Assembly: GCA_000721375.1 (NCBI GenBank)
Contig: JOGW01000010.1
Span: 1 to 64,000 of the forward strand
Reading direction: 5' to 3'
Source of the DNA: Streptomyces sp. NRRL B-3428
GTDB lineage: Bacteria > Actinomycetota > Actinomycetes > Streptomycetales > Streptomycetaceae
Length of the DNA: 64,000 nucleotides
The stretch's first letter is position 1. Each line of letters opens with the position of its first letter. Below are positions 48,653 through 57,023 of the stretch, in pieces. A program made the position numbers and the translations under genes. Under the pieces are notes generated by a model that was not told the origin of the DNA, did no database searches, and saw nothing but the letters and a program-made list of their open reading frames with translations.

Positions 48653-48819
48653 TGGGCGGCCCGAGTGTGATGTGCGTCGTATCGGGCGTGACGCGCATCT
48701 CGTAGCCCCCCAAGTCGGCCTCACGGCCGCTAGTGTCCGGCGGGTAGCTCGGTAAACAGTTCGTAAGTACAGCGTGGTACGCACAGGGTCGTGTGTACGG
48801 CGGGACAGGAGATCGCGCA

Positions 48820-49668
48820 GTGGCCAGGAAGCTTGCCGTCATCGGAGCCGGGCTCATGGGTTCCGGCATCGCCCAGGTGTCCGCCCAGGCCGGCTGGGAC
48901 GTGGTCCTGCGCGACATCACCGACGAGGCCCTGACCCGCGGCACCGACGGCATCAAGAAGTCGTACGAGAAGTTCGTGAGCAAGGGCAAGCTCTCCGCCG
49001 AGGACGCGGAGGCGGCGCTCGGGCGCATCACCACGACCACCGATCTGGACGCGTGCGGCGACGTCGACATCGTCGTCGAGGCCGTGTTCGAGAAGCTCGA
49101 GGTCAAGCACGAGATCTTCCGTGCGCTCGACAAGATCGCGCGCGAGGACACGGTGCTCGCCTCCAACACCTCGGCGATCCCGATCACGAAGATCGCGGCC
49201 GTCACCGAGCGTCCCGAGAGCGTCGTGGGCGCCCACTTCTTCTCGCCCGTGCCGATGATGCAGCTCTGCGAGCTAGTGCGCGGCTACAAGACCAGCGACG
49301 AAACCCTCGCCAGGACGCGGGAGTTCGCCGAGTCGGTCGGCAAGACCTGCATCGTCGTCAACCGTGACGTCGCCGGCTTCGTCACCACCCGCCTCATCTC
49401 GGCGCTCGTCGTCGAGGCCGCCAAGCTCTACGAGTCGGGTGTCGCGAGCGCCGAAGACATCGATATCGCCTGCAAGTTGGGCTTCGGGCACGCGATGGGC
49501 CCGCTGGCCACCGCGGACCTCACGGGCGTCGACATCCTGCTCCACGCCACCAGCAACATCTACACCGAGTCCCAGGACGAGAAGTTCGCACCGCCGGAGC
49601 TGATGCGCCGGATGGTCGACGCGGGGGACATCGGCCGCAAGAGCGGTCAGGGCTTCTACAAGCACTGA
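48820..49668 (+). CDS. 3-hydroxybutyryl-CoA dehydrogenase
   Basis: This encodes 282 residues. The NAD-binding Rossmann loop is VIGAGLMGSGIAQVSAQAG. VEAVFEKLEVKHEIF, SNTSAIPITKIA and GAHFFSPVPMMQLCELV with catalytic His follow. NRDVAGFVTTRLISAL begins the C-terminal dimer domain. It oxidises or reduces 3-hydroxyacyl-CoA in butyrate or ethylmalonyl-CoA precursor supply. The GTG 48820 follows ACAGGAGA. It appears monocistronic. Confidence 0.92.
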   Translation: MARKLAVIGAGLMGSGIAQVSAQAGWDVVLRDITDEALTRGTDGIKKSYEKFVSKGKLSAEDAEAALGRITTTTDLDACGDVDIVVEAVFEKLEVKHEIFRALDKIAREDTVLASNTSAIPITKIAAVTERPESVVGAHFFSPVPMMQLCELVRGYKTSDETLARTREFAESVGKTCIVVNRDVAGFVTTRLISALVVEAAKLYESGVASAEDIDIACKLGFGHAMGPLATADLTGVDILLHATSNIYTESQDEKFAPPELMRRMVDAGDIGRKSGQGFYKH

Positions 49669-49718
49669 ACGCGCGGCGGCTCCCGTGTCGCTCGGACGAG
49701 TGAATTGGGTATCGGTTC

Positions 49719-49750
49719 GCTTACGGACGGCAACTTCCGTGACCGTAAGC
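49719..49750 (+). terminator. Hairpin after the hydroxybutyryl-CoA dehydrogenase gene
   Basis: GCTTACGGACGG pairs with CCGT-GA-CCGTAAGC around loop CAACTT, with two bulged bases. It may terminate the upstream gene or shape the leader of the STAS gene. Confidence 0.55.
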
Positions 49751-49837
49751 CAGTCAGTTGGGTTGAACAGTCAGGAAGACGGCGTGTGCGCGTGAGGTCG
49801 CTGCGTACGCCATGACGGAACACTCCGGGGAGTGCAT

Positions 49838-50152
49838 ATGTACATCAGGGGCGACCACGCCGAGCTCGCCGTCGGGGGCAGCCTCGACGTCCGCAGCGCG
49901 GCGGACGCCCGGACCGTGCTGCACTCCGCCCTGGACGAAGGGGCGGGCGATCTCGTGCTCGACCTCGGGGGTCTCGACGCGCTCGACGCCACCGGACTCG
50001 GCGTGATCATGGGCGCCCATCGCCAGGCGGGTCGCTGCGGTCGGCGGCTCGTGCTGCGCAATGTGCCGCCGCAGATGCAGCGGCTGCTCGTGGCCACGCG
50101 CCTGCACCGGATCCTCGCCATCGAGGGCGGTATCGGGGCTCACCCCCTGTAG
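49838..50152 (+). CDS. STAS-domain anti-sigma factor antagonist
   Basis: This encodes 104 residues filling a single STAS domain: AELAVGGSLDVRSAADARTVLHSAL and LVLDLGGLDALDATGLGVIMGAHRQA. The usual phosphorylatable Ser of DSxGL is Thr here (DATGLGV), which can still be phosphorylated by an RsbW-type kinase. ATG 49838 has GGGGAG 5 nt upstream. A GGGTAT element at 49707-49712 resembles the -10 of sigma-B-like promoters. The next gene is a large membrane NTPase. Confidence 0.82.
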   Translation: MYIRGDHAELAVGGSLDVRSAADARTVLHSALDEGAGDLVLDLGGLDALDATGLGVIMGAHRQAGRCGRRLVLRNVPPQMQRLLVATRLHRILAIEGGIGAHPL

Positions 50153-50354
50153 CCCACGGACGTCGCGCACGCACGCAATCCTCACGAGACTGTGACGTCC
50201 CGGGCGGCGCGGCACCCCGACTGTTCGGAGATACTGAGCGAAGGTCTAAGGTTCGGTCGCTCACACATCAAGAGAGCACCGGACCAGAAGCGACAGTGTG
50301 GTGTGCGAAAGGCCGGGGAAGCCAAGGCACATCCGCTTTTGGGGGGCTTTGACC

Positions 50355-52862
50355 ATGGACCCGACGAACCGGGGACCGCAGGACTTCGGACCGCAGGATT
50401 TCGGTCACGACGAAGACCGTTCCGACGCACCGGGCGGAGCGCCGCAGCGCCCGCCGCGTGATGCCATCACGCCCGACTTCGGCAGCCCGGTGCCCGCCCG
50501 CACAGTGCAGTTGGTCTCCGGCGATTTCCTGCTGACGGTGAATCCCGTCGACGGCAGCGAGATCGAACCCTGTCCGCCGCTGGAACTGCCGCCGCGGCCC
50601 GTCAAGTTCACGCTCGCCGAGCGCACCGATCTCGCCCGCGCCGCGAAGCCGCCGGTGCCGCCGGGGCCCGAGCAGCCGCGCCGCGTCCTGCTCGAACGCC
50701 AGGAGGAGCGTGAGCGCCTGGTACGGCTGCTCGCCCGCGGCCGCTCCGTACGCCTCACAGGGCCGTCCGGCGCCGGCCGTACCGCGCTGCTCGACACCGT
50801 TGCCGAGGACTGTCTGGACCTCGCGCCGGACGGCGTGATCCGGATCAACGGTCACAAGCGCGGCTCCGCCGATCTGCTCTTCGACCTGTACGCGGCCGTC
50901 TACAAGTCGCCGCTGCACCGCCCCGACCGCGGCCACGTCCTCGATCTCGTACGGGACATCGGTGCCGTCGTGGTCGTGGACGACCTCGAGTTCGGCGGCA
51001 GCGCGCTCGACGAGTTCCTGGAGGCGACGCCCGAGTGCGCCTTCGTGCTGGCCGCGACGCCCGACATACCGGCGCCGTCCGCCGACTCGCACGTCGAGGA
51101 GGTCTTCCTCGGCGGCCTGAGCCGCAGCGCCGGCCTTGAGCTCCTGGAGCGCGCGGTGGGCCGTGCGCTCACCGACGACGAGGCCGGCTGGGCCGGTGAC
51201 CTGTGGTTCGAGTCCGAGGGCCTGCCGCTGCGCTTCGTGCAGGCCGGCGCGCTGCTTCGGCAGCGCGATCTGCTGCGCGCCGATCCGGCGGCCTTCGACG
51301 AGTACGGCTACTACGCCGACGCTCCCGTGGACGCGCCCTTCGACGCCGAGGACGGTCACGACGTACCGCTGCCGACGCTCGCCGAGGGCGCCGCGCCCGC
51401 CAGGCTGCTCGCCTCGCGGCTGAGTGAATCCGCCCGTACGACACTGAAGTTCGCCGTCGCACTCGGCGGCGAGGTGCCGCACCAGGCCCATCTGCCCGCC
51501 CTCGTCGGCGACACCCACGCGGACGCCGCGCTCGGCGAACTCGCCGCCGTCGCCCTCGTCACACCCGTCGGCTCGCGCTGGCGGCTCGCCGCGGGTGTCC
51601 AGGCACAACTGCTCGTCGCCGGGTACGCGGAGAGCCCCGAGGAGCGCGCGGAGCTCGCGCACACCGCCGCGCAGCACTACTCGTGGTGGGCGGGGCACCC
51701 GTCGGTCACGCCTGAGCGGGCCGCCGCGGAGGCCGAGGCCGCGCTCGCGGCCATCGGGGTCCTCCTGGGCGCCTCCGACGCCGGCCGCAGCGCTGCGGCC
51801 GTCCTGCTCGCCCGTACGGTCGCCCCTGCCTATGCCGCGGGTCTCGACTGGGGCGCGTGGGAGCGTGCGCTGAGGTCGGGGCAGGAGGCCGCGCGCCTGG
51901 CCGGCGAAGTGGCCGAAGAGGCCTACTTCCACCATGAGTTGGGGATACTCGCCCTGCTCGGCGGCCAGCTCGACCGGGCCCGCGCCGAGCTCGAGGCCTC
52001 CATCGGACTGCGCGGCGCACTCGCCGACAAGCGCGGTACGGTCGCCGGCCGCAGGGCGCTCGCCCTGGTCGCCGACCGGTCCGGGGGAGTGCTGCACGGC
52101 GGCCGCACCCCGGCCGGTGAAGAGGTGCCGGACGCCCGTTACGAGGAGTCCGCTTCCCCGCCCGGCGGTGTACCCGCGGCGCTCGCGCTGCCCGGACCGC
52201 CCGCGCCGGAGCCGCCGACCCTGATCACGCGTCAGCCCGCACCGCCGCCCGGCGGACAGCGGACGAGGACCGGTGGCGCGGGGCGTGCCGTGCTCAGCGG
52301 CACCCGCCGCAACCTGGTCGCCGCGGGTGCGGGCGCGCTGCTCGCGGCCGTGCTCGGCACGGTGGTGACGCTCGGCGCGACCTCCAACGACGACGACCCG
52401 TCGAACCGGGTGCGTCCCAACCAGACCGCCATCGAAGAGGGCGACGGTGACGGACTGCCCGCCGACCAGCCGAACAAGGGCGGCGAGGAGTCCACGGATT
52501 CCACCAAGCGGCCGACCGATCCGGGCAAGGACGGGGTCGTCGGCACTTCGGACGATCCGACGCCGCCGGCGTCGAGCGATGAGCCTTCGGACAAGCCGAG
52601 CGGCTCGGACAAGCCGACGAATAAGCCGACCAAGTCCTCGTCGCCGTCCAAGTCGCCCACGCCGACTCCCACTCCCACACCGACACCCACACCGACTCCG
52701 ACGCCGACACCCACGCCGACACCCACCCCCACGACGGAGGAGCCGCCCCCGTCCACCACGGACTCGGCCAGCGCACCGGTCACGAGTCAGCCCGCGAGCA
52801 GCCCGGCCACGAGCATGAGCTCCAGCGTCACCTCGAGCTCCAGCGCCGCCGACGTGATCTAG
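50355..52862 (+). CDS. Membrane-anchored STAND-like NTPase with Pro-Thr tail
   Basis: This encodes 835 residues. A Pro-rich N-terminus is followed by a P-loop NTPase: Walker A LTGPSGAGRTALLD near residue 138, VVVVDDLEFGG as Walker B, and a winged-helix/helical region after LSRSAGLELLERA. Helical repeats (SAAAVLLARTVAPAYAAG..., ELGILALLGGQLDRARAELE) resemble TPR-like arrays. One membrane helix sits near 665-688, then ~150 outer residues rich in Asp, Ser, Lys, Pro and Thr, with a (Pro-Thr)n run. The layout suggests a signalling ATPase anchored in the membrane with a wall-spanning tail. Its substrate and partners are unknown; the co-directional STAS gene is a candidate partner. Confidence 0.7.
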   Translation: MDPTNRGPQDFGPQDFGHDEDRSDAPGGAPQRPPRDAITPDFGSPVPARTVQLVSGDFLLTVNPVDGSEIEPCPPLELPPRPVKFTLAERTDLARAAKPPVPPGPEQPRRVLLERQEERERLVRLLARGRSVRLTGPSGAGRTALLDTVAEDCLDLAPDGVIRINGHKRGSADLLFDLYAAVYKSPLHRPDRGHVLDLVRDIGAVVVVDDLEFGGSALDEFLEATPECAFVLAATPDIPAPSADSHVEEVFLGGLSRSAGLELLERAVGRALTDDEAGWAGDLWFESEGLPLRFVQAGALLRQRDLLRADPAAFDEYGYYADAPVDAPFDAEDGHDVPLPTLAEGAAPARLLASRLSESARTTLKFAVALGGEVPHQAHLPALVGDTHADAALGELAAVALVTPVGSRWRLAAGVQAQLLVAGYAESPEERAELAHTAAQHYSWWAGHPSVTPERAAAEAEAALAAIGVLLGASDAGRSAAAVLLARTVAPAYAAGLDWGAWERALRSGQEAARLAGEVAEEAYFHHELGILALLGGQLDRARAELEASIGLRGALADKRGTVAGRRALALVADRSGGVLHGGRTPAGEEVPDARYEESASPPGGVPAALALPGPPAPEPPTLITRQPAPPPGGQRTRTGGAGRAVLSGTRRNLVAAGAGALLAAVLGTVVTLGATSNDDDPSNRVRPNQTAIEEGDGDGLPADQPNKGGEESTDSTKRPTDPGKDGVVGTSDDPTPPASSDEPSDKPSGSDKPTNKPTKSSSPSKSPTPTPTPTPTPTPTPTPTPTPTPTPTTEEPPPSTTDSASAPVTSQPASSPATSMSSSVTSSSSAADVI
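52655..52737 (+). repeat. Pro-Thr microsatellite in the NTPase tail
   Basis: A run of about 13 Pro-Thr dipeptides is encoded by degenerate six-base units (CCCACN, CCGACN). It lies in the predicted extracellular tail of the NTPase. Confidence 0.85.
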
Positions 52863-52879
52863 CCCGCCCCGCACGACAA

Positions 52880-52921
52880 AACGCCGTGTCTCCCGGACAA
52901 CCCTCCGGGAGACACGGCGTT
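52880..52921. terminator. Bidirectional terminator, NTPase / nucS
   Basis: AACGCCGTGTCTCCCGGA and TCCGGGAGACACGGCGTT form a perfect 18-bp stem around CAACCC, between two convergent genes. Confidence 0.93.
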
Positions 52922-52973
52922 CTTCTTCGTACGGGAAAAGCCCTCGCGGACGTACGCCGCAGCCGGGCGCCGG

Positions 52974-53633
52974 CTAGAACAGCCGCAGCTTGTCGTCCTC
53001 GATGCCGCGCAGCGCGTCGTAGTCGAGCACGGCGCAGCCGATGCTGCGGTCCGTGGCGAGCACGCGGGCCTGGGGCTTGATCTCCTGGGCCGCGAAGATG
53101 CCGCGCACCGGCGCCAAGTGCGGGTCGCGGTTGAGCAGTTCGAGGTAGCGCGTGAGCTGCTCGACACCGTCGATCTCACCGCGCCGCTTGATCTCTACCG
53201 CGACGGTCTGCCCCTCGGCGTCCCGGCACAGGATGTCCACCGGGCCGATGGCGGTGGGGTACTCGCGGCGGATCAGGGTGTAGCCCTCGCCGAGGGTCTC
53301 GATCCGGTCGGCGAGCAGTTCCTGCAGATGTGCCTCGACGCCGTCCTTGATCAGACCCGGGTCCACACCGAGCTCATGGGAGGAGTCGTGCAGGATCTCC
53401 TCCATCGTGATGATCAGTTTCTCGCCTGCTTTGTTGATGACCGTCCATGAACCCTCGTCCTCCTTGAGGGTGCACGGCGGCGACATCCAGTTCAGCGGCT
53501 TGTAGGCACGGTCGTCCGCGTGGATGGAGACGCTGCCGTCCGCCTTCACGAGGATGAGACGGGGGGCCGACGGGAGGTGGGCGGTGAGCCGGCCCGCGTA
53601 GTCCACGGAGCAGCGGGCGATGACGAGACGCAT
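52974..53633 (-). CDS. nucS: Mismatch-specific endonuclease NucS/EndoMS
   Basis: This encodes 219 residues. The N-terminal DNA-binding/dimer domain is [20 protein letters not shown]. The C-terminal PD-(D/E)XK nuclease has [12 protein letters not shown] and [20 protein letters not shown], including catalytic Asp, Glu and Lys. NucS cuts both strands at mismatches and is the actinobacterial substitute for MutS/MutL repair. The ATG at 53633 begins the conserved region. Its C-terminus ends DDKLRLF, typical of a sliding-clamp-interacting tail. Confidence 0.92.
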   Translation of the reverse strand: MRLVIARCSVDYAGRLTAHLPSAPRLILVKADGSVSIHADDRAYKPLNWMSPPCTLKEDEGSWTVINKAGEKLIITMEEILHDSSHELGVDPGLIKDGVEAHLQELLADRIETLGEGYTLIRREYPTAIGPVDILCRDAEGQTVAVEIKRRGEIDGVEQLTRYLELLNRDPHLAPVRGIFAAQEIKPQARVLATDRSIGCAVLDYDALRGIEDDKLRLF

Positions 53634-53899
53634 GGTCGGCAACGCTACTCGACGCGGCACGGTTCGCGCGATTCGCCCCGGAAACCGGAAGACGGTCTGT
53701 GGGTGACGCCGGGGTATCGCCCGGCTTGCCCCTGTTCAACCTTGGTTGATTATTGGCCGGTTGTGGCCACCTTCTCCTGGTGCGCGCACGATGCGTTGCC
53801 TACCGTGGAAGCAGGAGGTCGCGAAACGTTCACGCTGCGTAGGCGATTTCCGGTCCTGACCGTCAACCCCCGCTCCCCGGGGGTCCGAGAGGAGAACTC

Positions 53900-54292
53900 A
53901 TGTCGCTCGACGTCTCACCGGCTCTGTTGGCCCAGGCCGAGCGAGGCGAGGTCGATGAAGCGGAATTCGTCGACTGCGTCCGGACATCCCTGCCGTACGC
54001 ATGGGAGATGATCAGCTCGTTGGTGGCACAGCTGGAAGTCGACGGCGGAGAGTTCGCCGACAACCAGACCCCGCCGGCCACCGAGCAGGAGCGCGGCCAA
54101 CTGCTGCGCGCTCTGGCAAGTGATGCGATACGTGGTGCTCTGCAGCGCCACTTCGGAGTCCGTCTGGCCTTCCAGAACTGCCACCGTGTCGCTGTGTTCC
54201 CCGTCGGCCCCCAGGCCGACGACAGGCTGGCCCGCTTCACCTCGATCCGTGGCCAGTTGCTGAACCAGTCACCTGTACTGCGGGACTGCTGA
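53900..54292 (+). CDS. SCO5389-family protein
   Basis: This encodes 130 residues, starting SLDVSPALLAQAERGEVDEAEFVDCVRTSLPYAWEM. It matches a conserved Streptomyces family named from SCO5389, of unknown function. It has no membrane segments and is mostly helical. GAGAGGAG precedes the ATG. It is convergent with the LLM oxidoreductase gene across a hairpin. Confidence 0.8.
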   Translation: MSLDVSPALLAQAERGEVDEAEFVDCVRTSLPYAWEMISSLVAQLEVDGGEFADNQTPPATEQERGQLLRALASDAIRGALQRHFGVRLAFQNCHRVAVFPVGPQADDRLARFTSIRGQLLNQSPVLRDC

Positions 54293-54300
54293 AGCCTGTT

Positions 54301-54341
54301 GCTGCCGCTCCGTACGCGGGAGGTGTATCCGGGGCGGCAGC
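54301..54341. terminator. Terminator between convergent genes
   Basis: GCTGCCGCTCCG and CGGGGCGGCAGC pair over 12 positions with one G-T wobble, around a 17-nt loop. Confidence 0.65.
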
Positions 54342-54372
54342 CCCCATCCACCGGTCACAGCCGTTTCGCCGT

Positions 54373-55401
54373 TCACAGCAACTGCGGCAGGACCTCGCCG
54401 CCGAGCCGCCGCAGATTCTCCTCGGTCGAGTCCAGATCTCCCGAGCCCTCCGTCAGCAGTGCGAAACGCGTGATTCCGGTACGCTCCGCAGTCGCCGCCA
54501 GGCGGTCCGCGCACAGCTTCGGTGTGCCCACCGGGTGGATCGAGCACAGCAGTTGCGTATACGCGTACGGATCGCGCATCTTGCGCTCGCGCCCGTCCAC
54601 CGTGACATGGGCATCAAGGCCTTGTTTCAGCCAGCCCGGCATCGCCTTCAGCAGCGTCTCGGCCGCCTCCGCGGTCCGGTCACCGACCTGTGCCACACCC
54701 GCCGACACATGCTGCGCGGCGGCCACGTCGTCCGGTGAACGTCCCGCCGCGAGCGCGAACGTCCGGTAGGAGGCGACCATCTCGGCCTTCTCCGCGTCAC
54801 CGATGTGCATCCCGAGCAGCATCGCCAGACCGCGCTCGGCGGCCAGCCGCACGCTGGACGGCGAGGTGCAGGCCAGGATCAGCTCCGGTCCGGCGGGACC
54901 GCTCAGCGCCTCGTCGGGACGGGGCACCACGGGGACCTCACGGAACTCGTAGCGCTCCCCGGAGGCCTTCACCGACGGCTCGGTCAGCCACCGGTGCAGC
55001 AGATCGAGCGACTCCGGAAAGCCCTTCTCGTACGCATCGACGCCCGCGCCGAACACCTCGAGATCCACCCAGGGACCACCGCGTCCGACGCCGAGCGTGA
55101 AGCGGCCGCCGCTGGTCAGATGGAGCAGCGCGGCCTGCTCCCCGAGCGCGACCGGATGCTGGGTGGGCAGCACACTGACCGCGGTGCCCACCCGGATCCG
55201 CCGGGTGCGCCCGAGCAGCAGCGCCGCCAGGGTCGTGGCCGACGGGCAGACGCCGTACGGCACGAAGTGATGCTCGGCCAGCCACACCGAGTCGAGCCCG
55301 GCCTCCTCGGCCACCTCCGCACTGCGCACCGCACGGTGCAGGGCCTCCCCCTGGCCCTGGCCCGGGAACTGGGCCGCAAGGACAAAACTTCCCACACGCA
55401 T
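54373..55401 (-). CDS. LLM-class flavin-dependent oxidoreductase
   Basis: This encodes 342 residues of the luciferase-like family. VRSAEVAEEAGLDSVWLAEHHFVPYG and the TAVSVLPTQHPVALGEQAALLHLTSGGRFTLGVGRGG block place it in the LuxA-like flavin branch rather than the F420 branch. The oxidised substrate is unknown. GGCAGGAG precedes the ATG. A small inverted repeat CGTGCC-AAA-GGCACG lies at 55463-55477 in its upstream region. Confidence 0.82.
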   Translation of the reverse strand: MRVGSFVLAAQFPGQGQGEALHRAVRSAEVAEEAGLDSVWLAEHHFVPYGVCPSATTLAALLLGRTRRIRVGTAVSVLPTQHPVALGEQAALLHLTSGGRFTLGVGRGGPWVDLEVFGAGVDAYEKGFPESLDLLHRWLTEPSVKASGERYEFREVPVVPRPDEALSGPAGPELILACTSPSSVRLAAERGLAMLLGMHIGDAEKAEMVASYRTFALAAGRSPDDVAAAQHVSAGVAQVGDRTAEAAETLLKAMPGWLKQGLDAHVTVDGRERKMRDPYAYTQLLCSIHPVGTPKLCADRLAATAERTGITRFALLTEGSGDLDSTEENLRRLGGEVLPQLL

Positions 55402-55748
55402 CGCTGCTCCTGCCTCTTTGGCGCCGACGCGGTACTCCCCCTACTGGCAACAACGCCTGACACGTGCCAAAGGCACGGCCTGGCATGAAGATTGGCCCAT
55501 CTTCATACGAGCGGGCTGTGTGCCTGGGCGAATGTGCTTTGTTGTGCACTTGTTCGGGGCCTTGTGGTAGGCGTGCCCGGTTGTCCGTGGAAGTTGCCCG
55601 GGACATGCGAAGGCTCCCGTTCGCCATTGTGAGGGCCCCGGCCGGTGATCGGATGCCCTGTGCGCGGCGAGTACCCCCGCGTGTGACGCGTAGGCTTGTT
55701 GCCGTCCGTGTTCGCGCAGTTCCTGCTTCCCGCCGGTGAGGTGTTCCC
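55402..55748. other. Divergent intergenic region, oxidoreductase / zinc-ribbon gene
   Basis: This 347-bp gap holds the inverted repeat at 55463-55477 and a GTGC-TTTGTT-GTGCAC-like element near 55535-55552. A TAGGCT at 55691-55696 is a possible -10 for the rightward gene. No gene is seen. Confidence 0.4.
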
Positions 55749-56081
55749 GTGTCCCCGCGTAAGAACCGCCCCAAGAGCTCAGGCGGATCCGGCCAAGGCG
55801 GCGACGAGGAGAACGGGACGCGCTACGGCGGCTTCGAGCACCAGGACCACCATCAGGGCGAGGAGTACCGCGTACGGCATGTGGCGGGCGCGAGCGCGGC
55901 CGGTAAGACGTACCGCTGCCCGGGCTGTGACCAGGAGATCCCCTCCGGCGTTCCGCATGTGGTGGCCTGGCCGCAGTACGGCGGGGTCGACGACCGGCGC
56001 CACTGGCACAAGGCCTGCTGGAACGCGAGAGACCGCCGCACCTCCAGGGTGCAGCGGTCTCGTAACGCGCCGAAGTTCTGA
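55749..56081 (+). CDS. Small zinc-ribbon-like protein
   Basis: This encodes 110 residues. It has a hydrophilic N-terminal half, then RCPGCDQEIPSGVPHVVAW and DRRHWHKACWNARDRR, which together give Cys-x2-Cys and His/Cys ligands of a zinc ribbon. Streptomyces homologues are often labelled ATP/GTP-binding protein, but no P-loop is visible here. It is strongly basic at the C-terminus, so nucleic-acid binding is a guess. GTG start after GGTGAGGTG. Confidence 0.7.
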   Translation: MSPRKNRPKSSGGSGQGGDEENGTRYGGFEHQDHHQGEEYRVRHVAGASAAGKTYRCPGCDQEIPSGVPHVVAWPQYGGVDDRRHWHKACWNARDRRTSRVQRSRNAPKF

Positions 56082-56096
56082 GTCCCTACCCGGGGA

Positions 56097-57023
56097 TCAC
56101 ACGTCCCGCTGGTGGGTGAGCGCGAAGGCGCCCGCGAGCGCCGCGACGGTCACGCCGGCGAGCAGCCACAGCAGGCCCCAGCCGGTGCCCGAACCCTCGT
56201 CGCCCATGAAGGGCAGCTGGAACAGGGTCGCGAGACCGTTCAGGGGCGAGTACTCGACGAGCTTCTCCTGCAGCGTGCGCAGGCTCTCGGTCTGCATGAA
56301 CAGGGCGAGCAGCAGCGGCAGCAGGATGACGCCGAGCATCGTGGTGATGGCACCGGCGGAGTGCCGCAGGATCGCGCCGACGGCGAGCGCGAGCAGGCCG
56401 AGCAGCGCGACGTAGAGGGACGCGCCCACGGTCGCATCGAGCCATTCGGCGGAGGTGGCGATGACCTCGCCGTTCACGATGGAGTCCGCCGGCAGGGACG
56501 AGAACTCGCTGGGCGGCTGGCCGCCGAGCATGGCCGACTGGATCAGCGCGTTGAGCGTGGTGGCGATCAGCGTCATCACGAAGGACAGGGTGAAGAACAC
56601 CATCGCCTTCGCGGCCAGCACCCGGCCGCGCGCGGGACAGGCCGTCATCGTCGTACGGATCATGCCCGTGCCGTACTCGGACGTGATCACCAGGACGCCG
56701 AGCGTCACGATGCAGATCTGGCCGAGCATCAGACCGAACAACCCGCCGGAGAGCAGCGGGAGTTCGGCGTACCCGGTGCCGGAGAGTCCGGCCGCGGTCG
56801 CCGTACCGATGCCGATGACCAGAAGGAACATCACGCTGAGGGTCCACATGGTGGAACGCACGGTGCGGATCTTGGTCCACTCCGAGGCGAGGGCGTGCCC
56901 GAGGTGCGTGGAGCGGATGGGGATCGGCGAGGTGTAGACCGCTCCGCCCTGGGCGCCGGGCCACTGCTGAGGCACCTGCTGTGGGTGGACAGGGGCGGCC
57001 TGCGGGGGCGTGGGGGTACTCAT
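56097..57023 (-). CDS. ABC-2 permease of first tandem exporter
   Basis: This encodes 308 residues. An extra Pro/Gln-rich cytoplasmic N-terminus of ~45 residues precedes six membrane helices. HLGHALASEWTKIRTVRSTMW, ITSEYGTGMIRTTMTACPARGRVLAAKA and a final GLLWLLAGVTVAALAGAF match bacitracin/lantibiotic-type ABC-2 permeases. The ATG overlaps the stop of its ATPase by four bases. The transported molecule is unknown. Confidence 0.85.
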   Translation of the reverse strand: MSTPTPPQAAPVHPQQVPQQWPGAQGGAVYTSPIPIRSTHLGHALASEWTKIRTVRSTMWTLSVMFLLVIGIGTATAAGLSGTGYAELPLLSGGLFGLMLGQICIVTLGVLVITSEYGTGMIRTTMTACPARGRVLAAKAMVFFTLSFVMTLIATTLNALIQSAMLGGQPPSEFSSLPADSIVNGEVIATSAEWLDATVGASLYVALLGLLALAVGAILRHSAGAITTMLGVILLPLLLALFMQTESLRTLQEKLVEYSPLNGLATLFQLPFMGDEGSGTGWGLLWLLAGVTVAALAGAFALTHQRDV

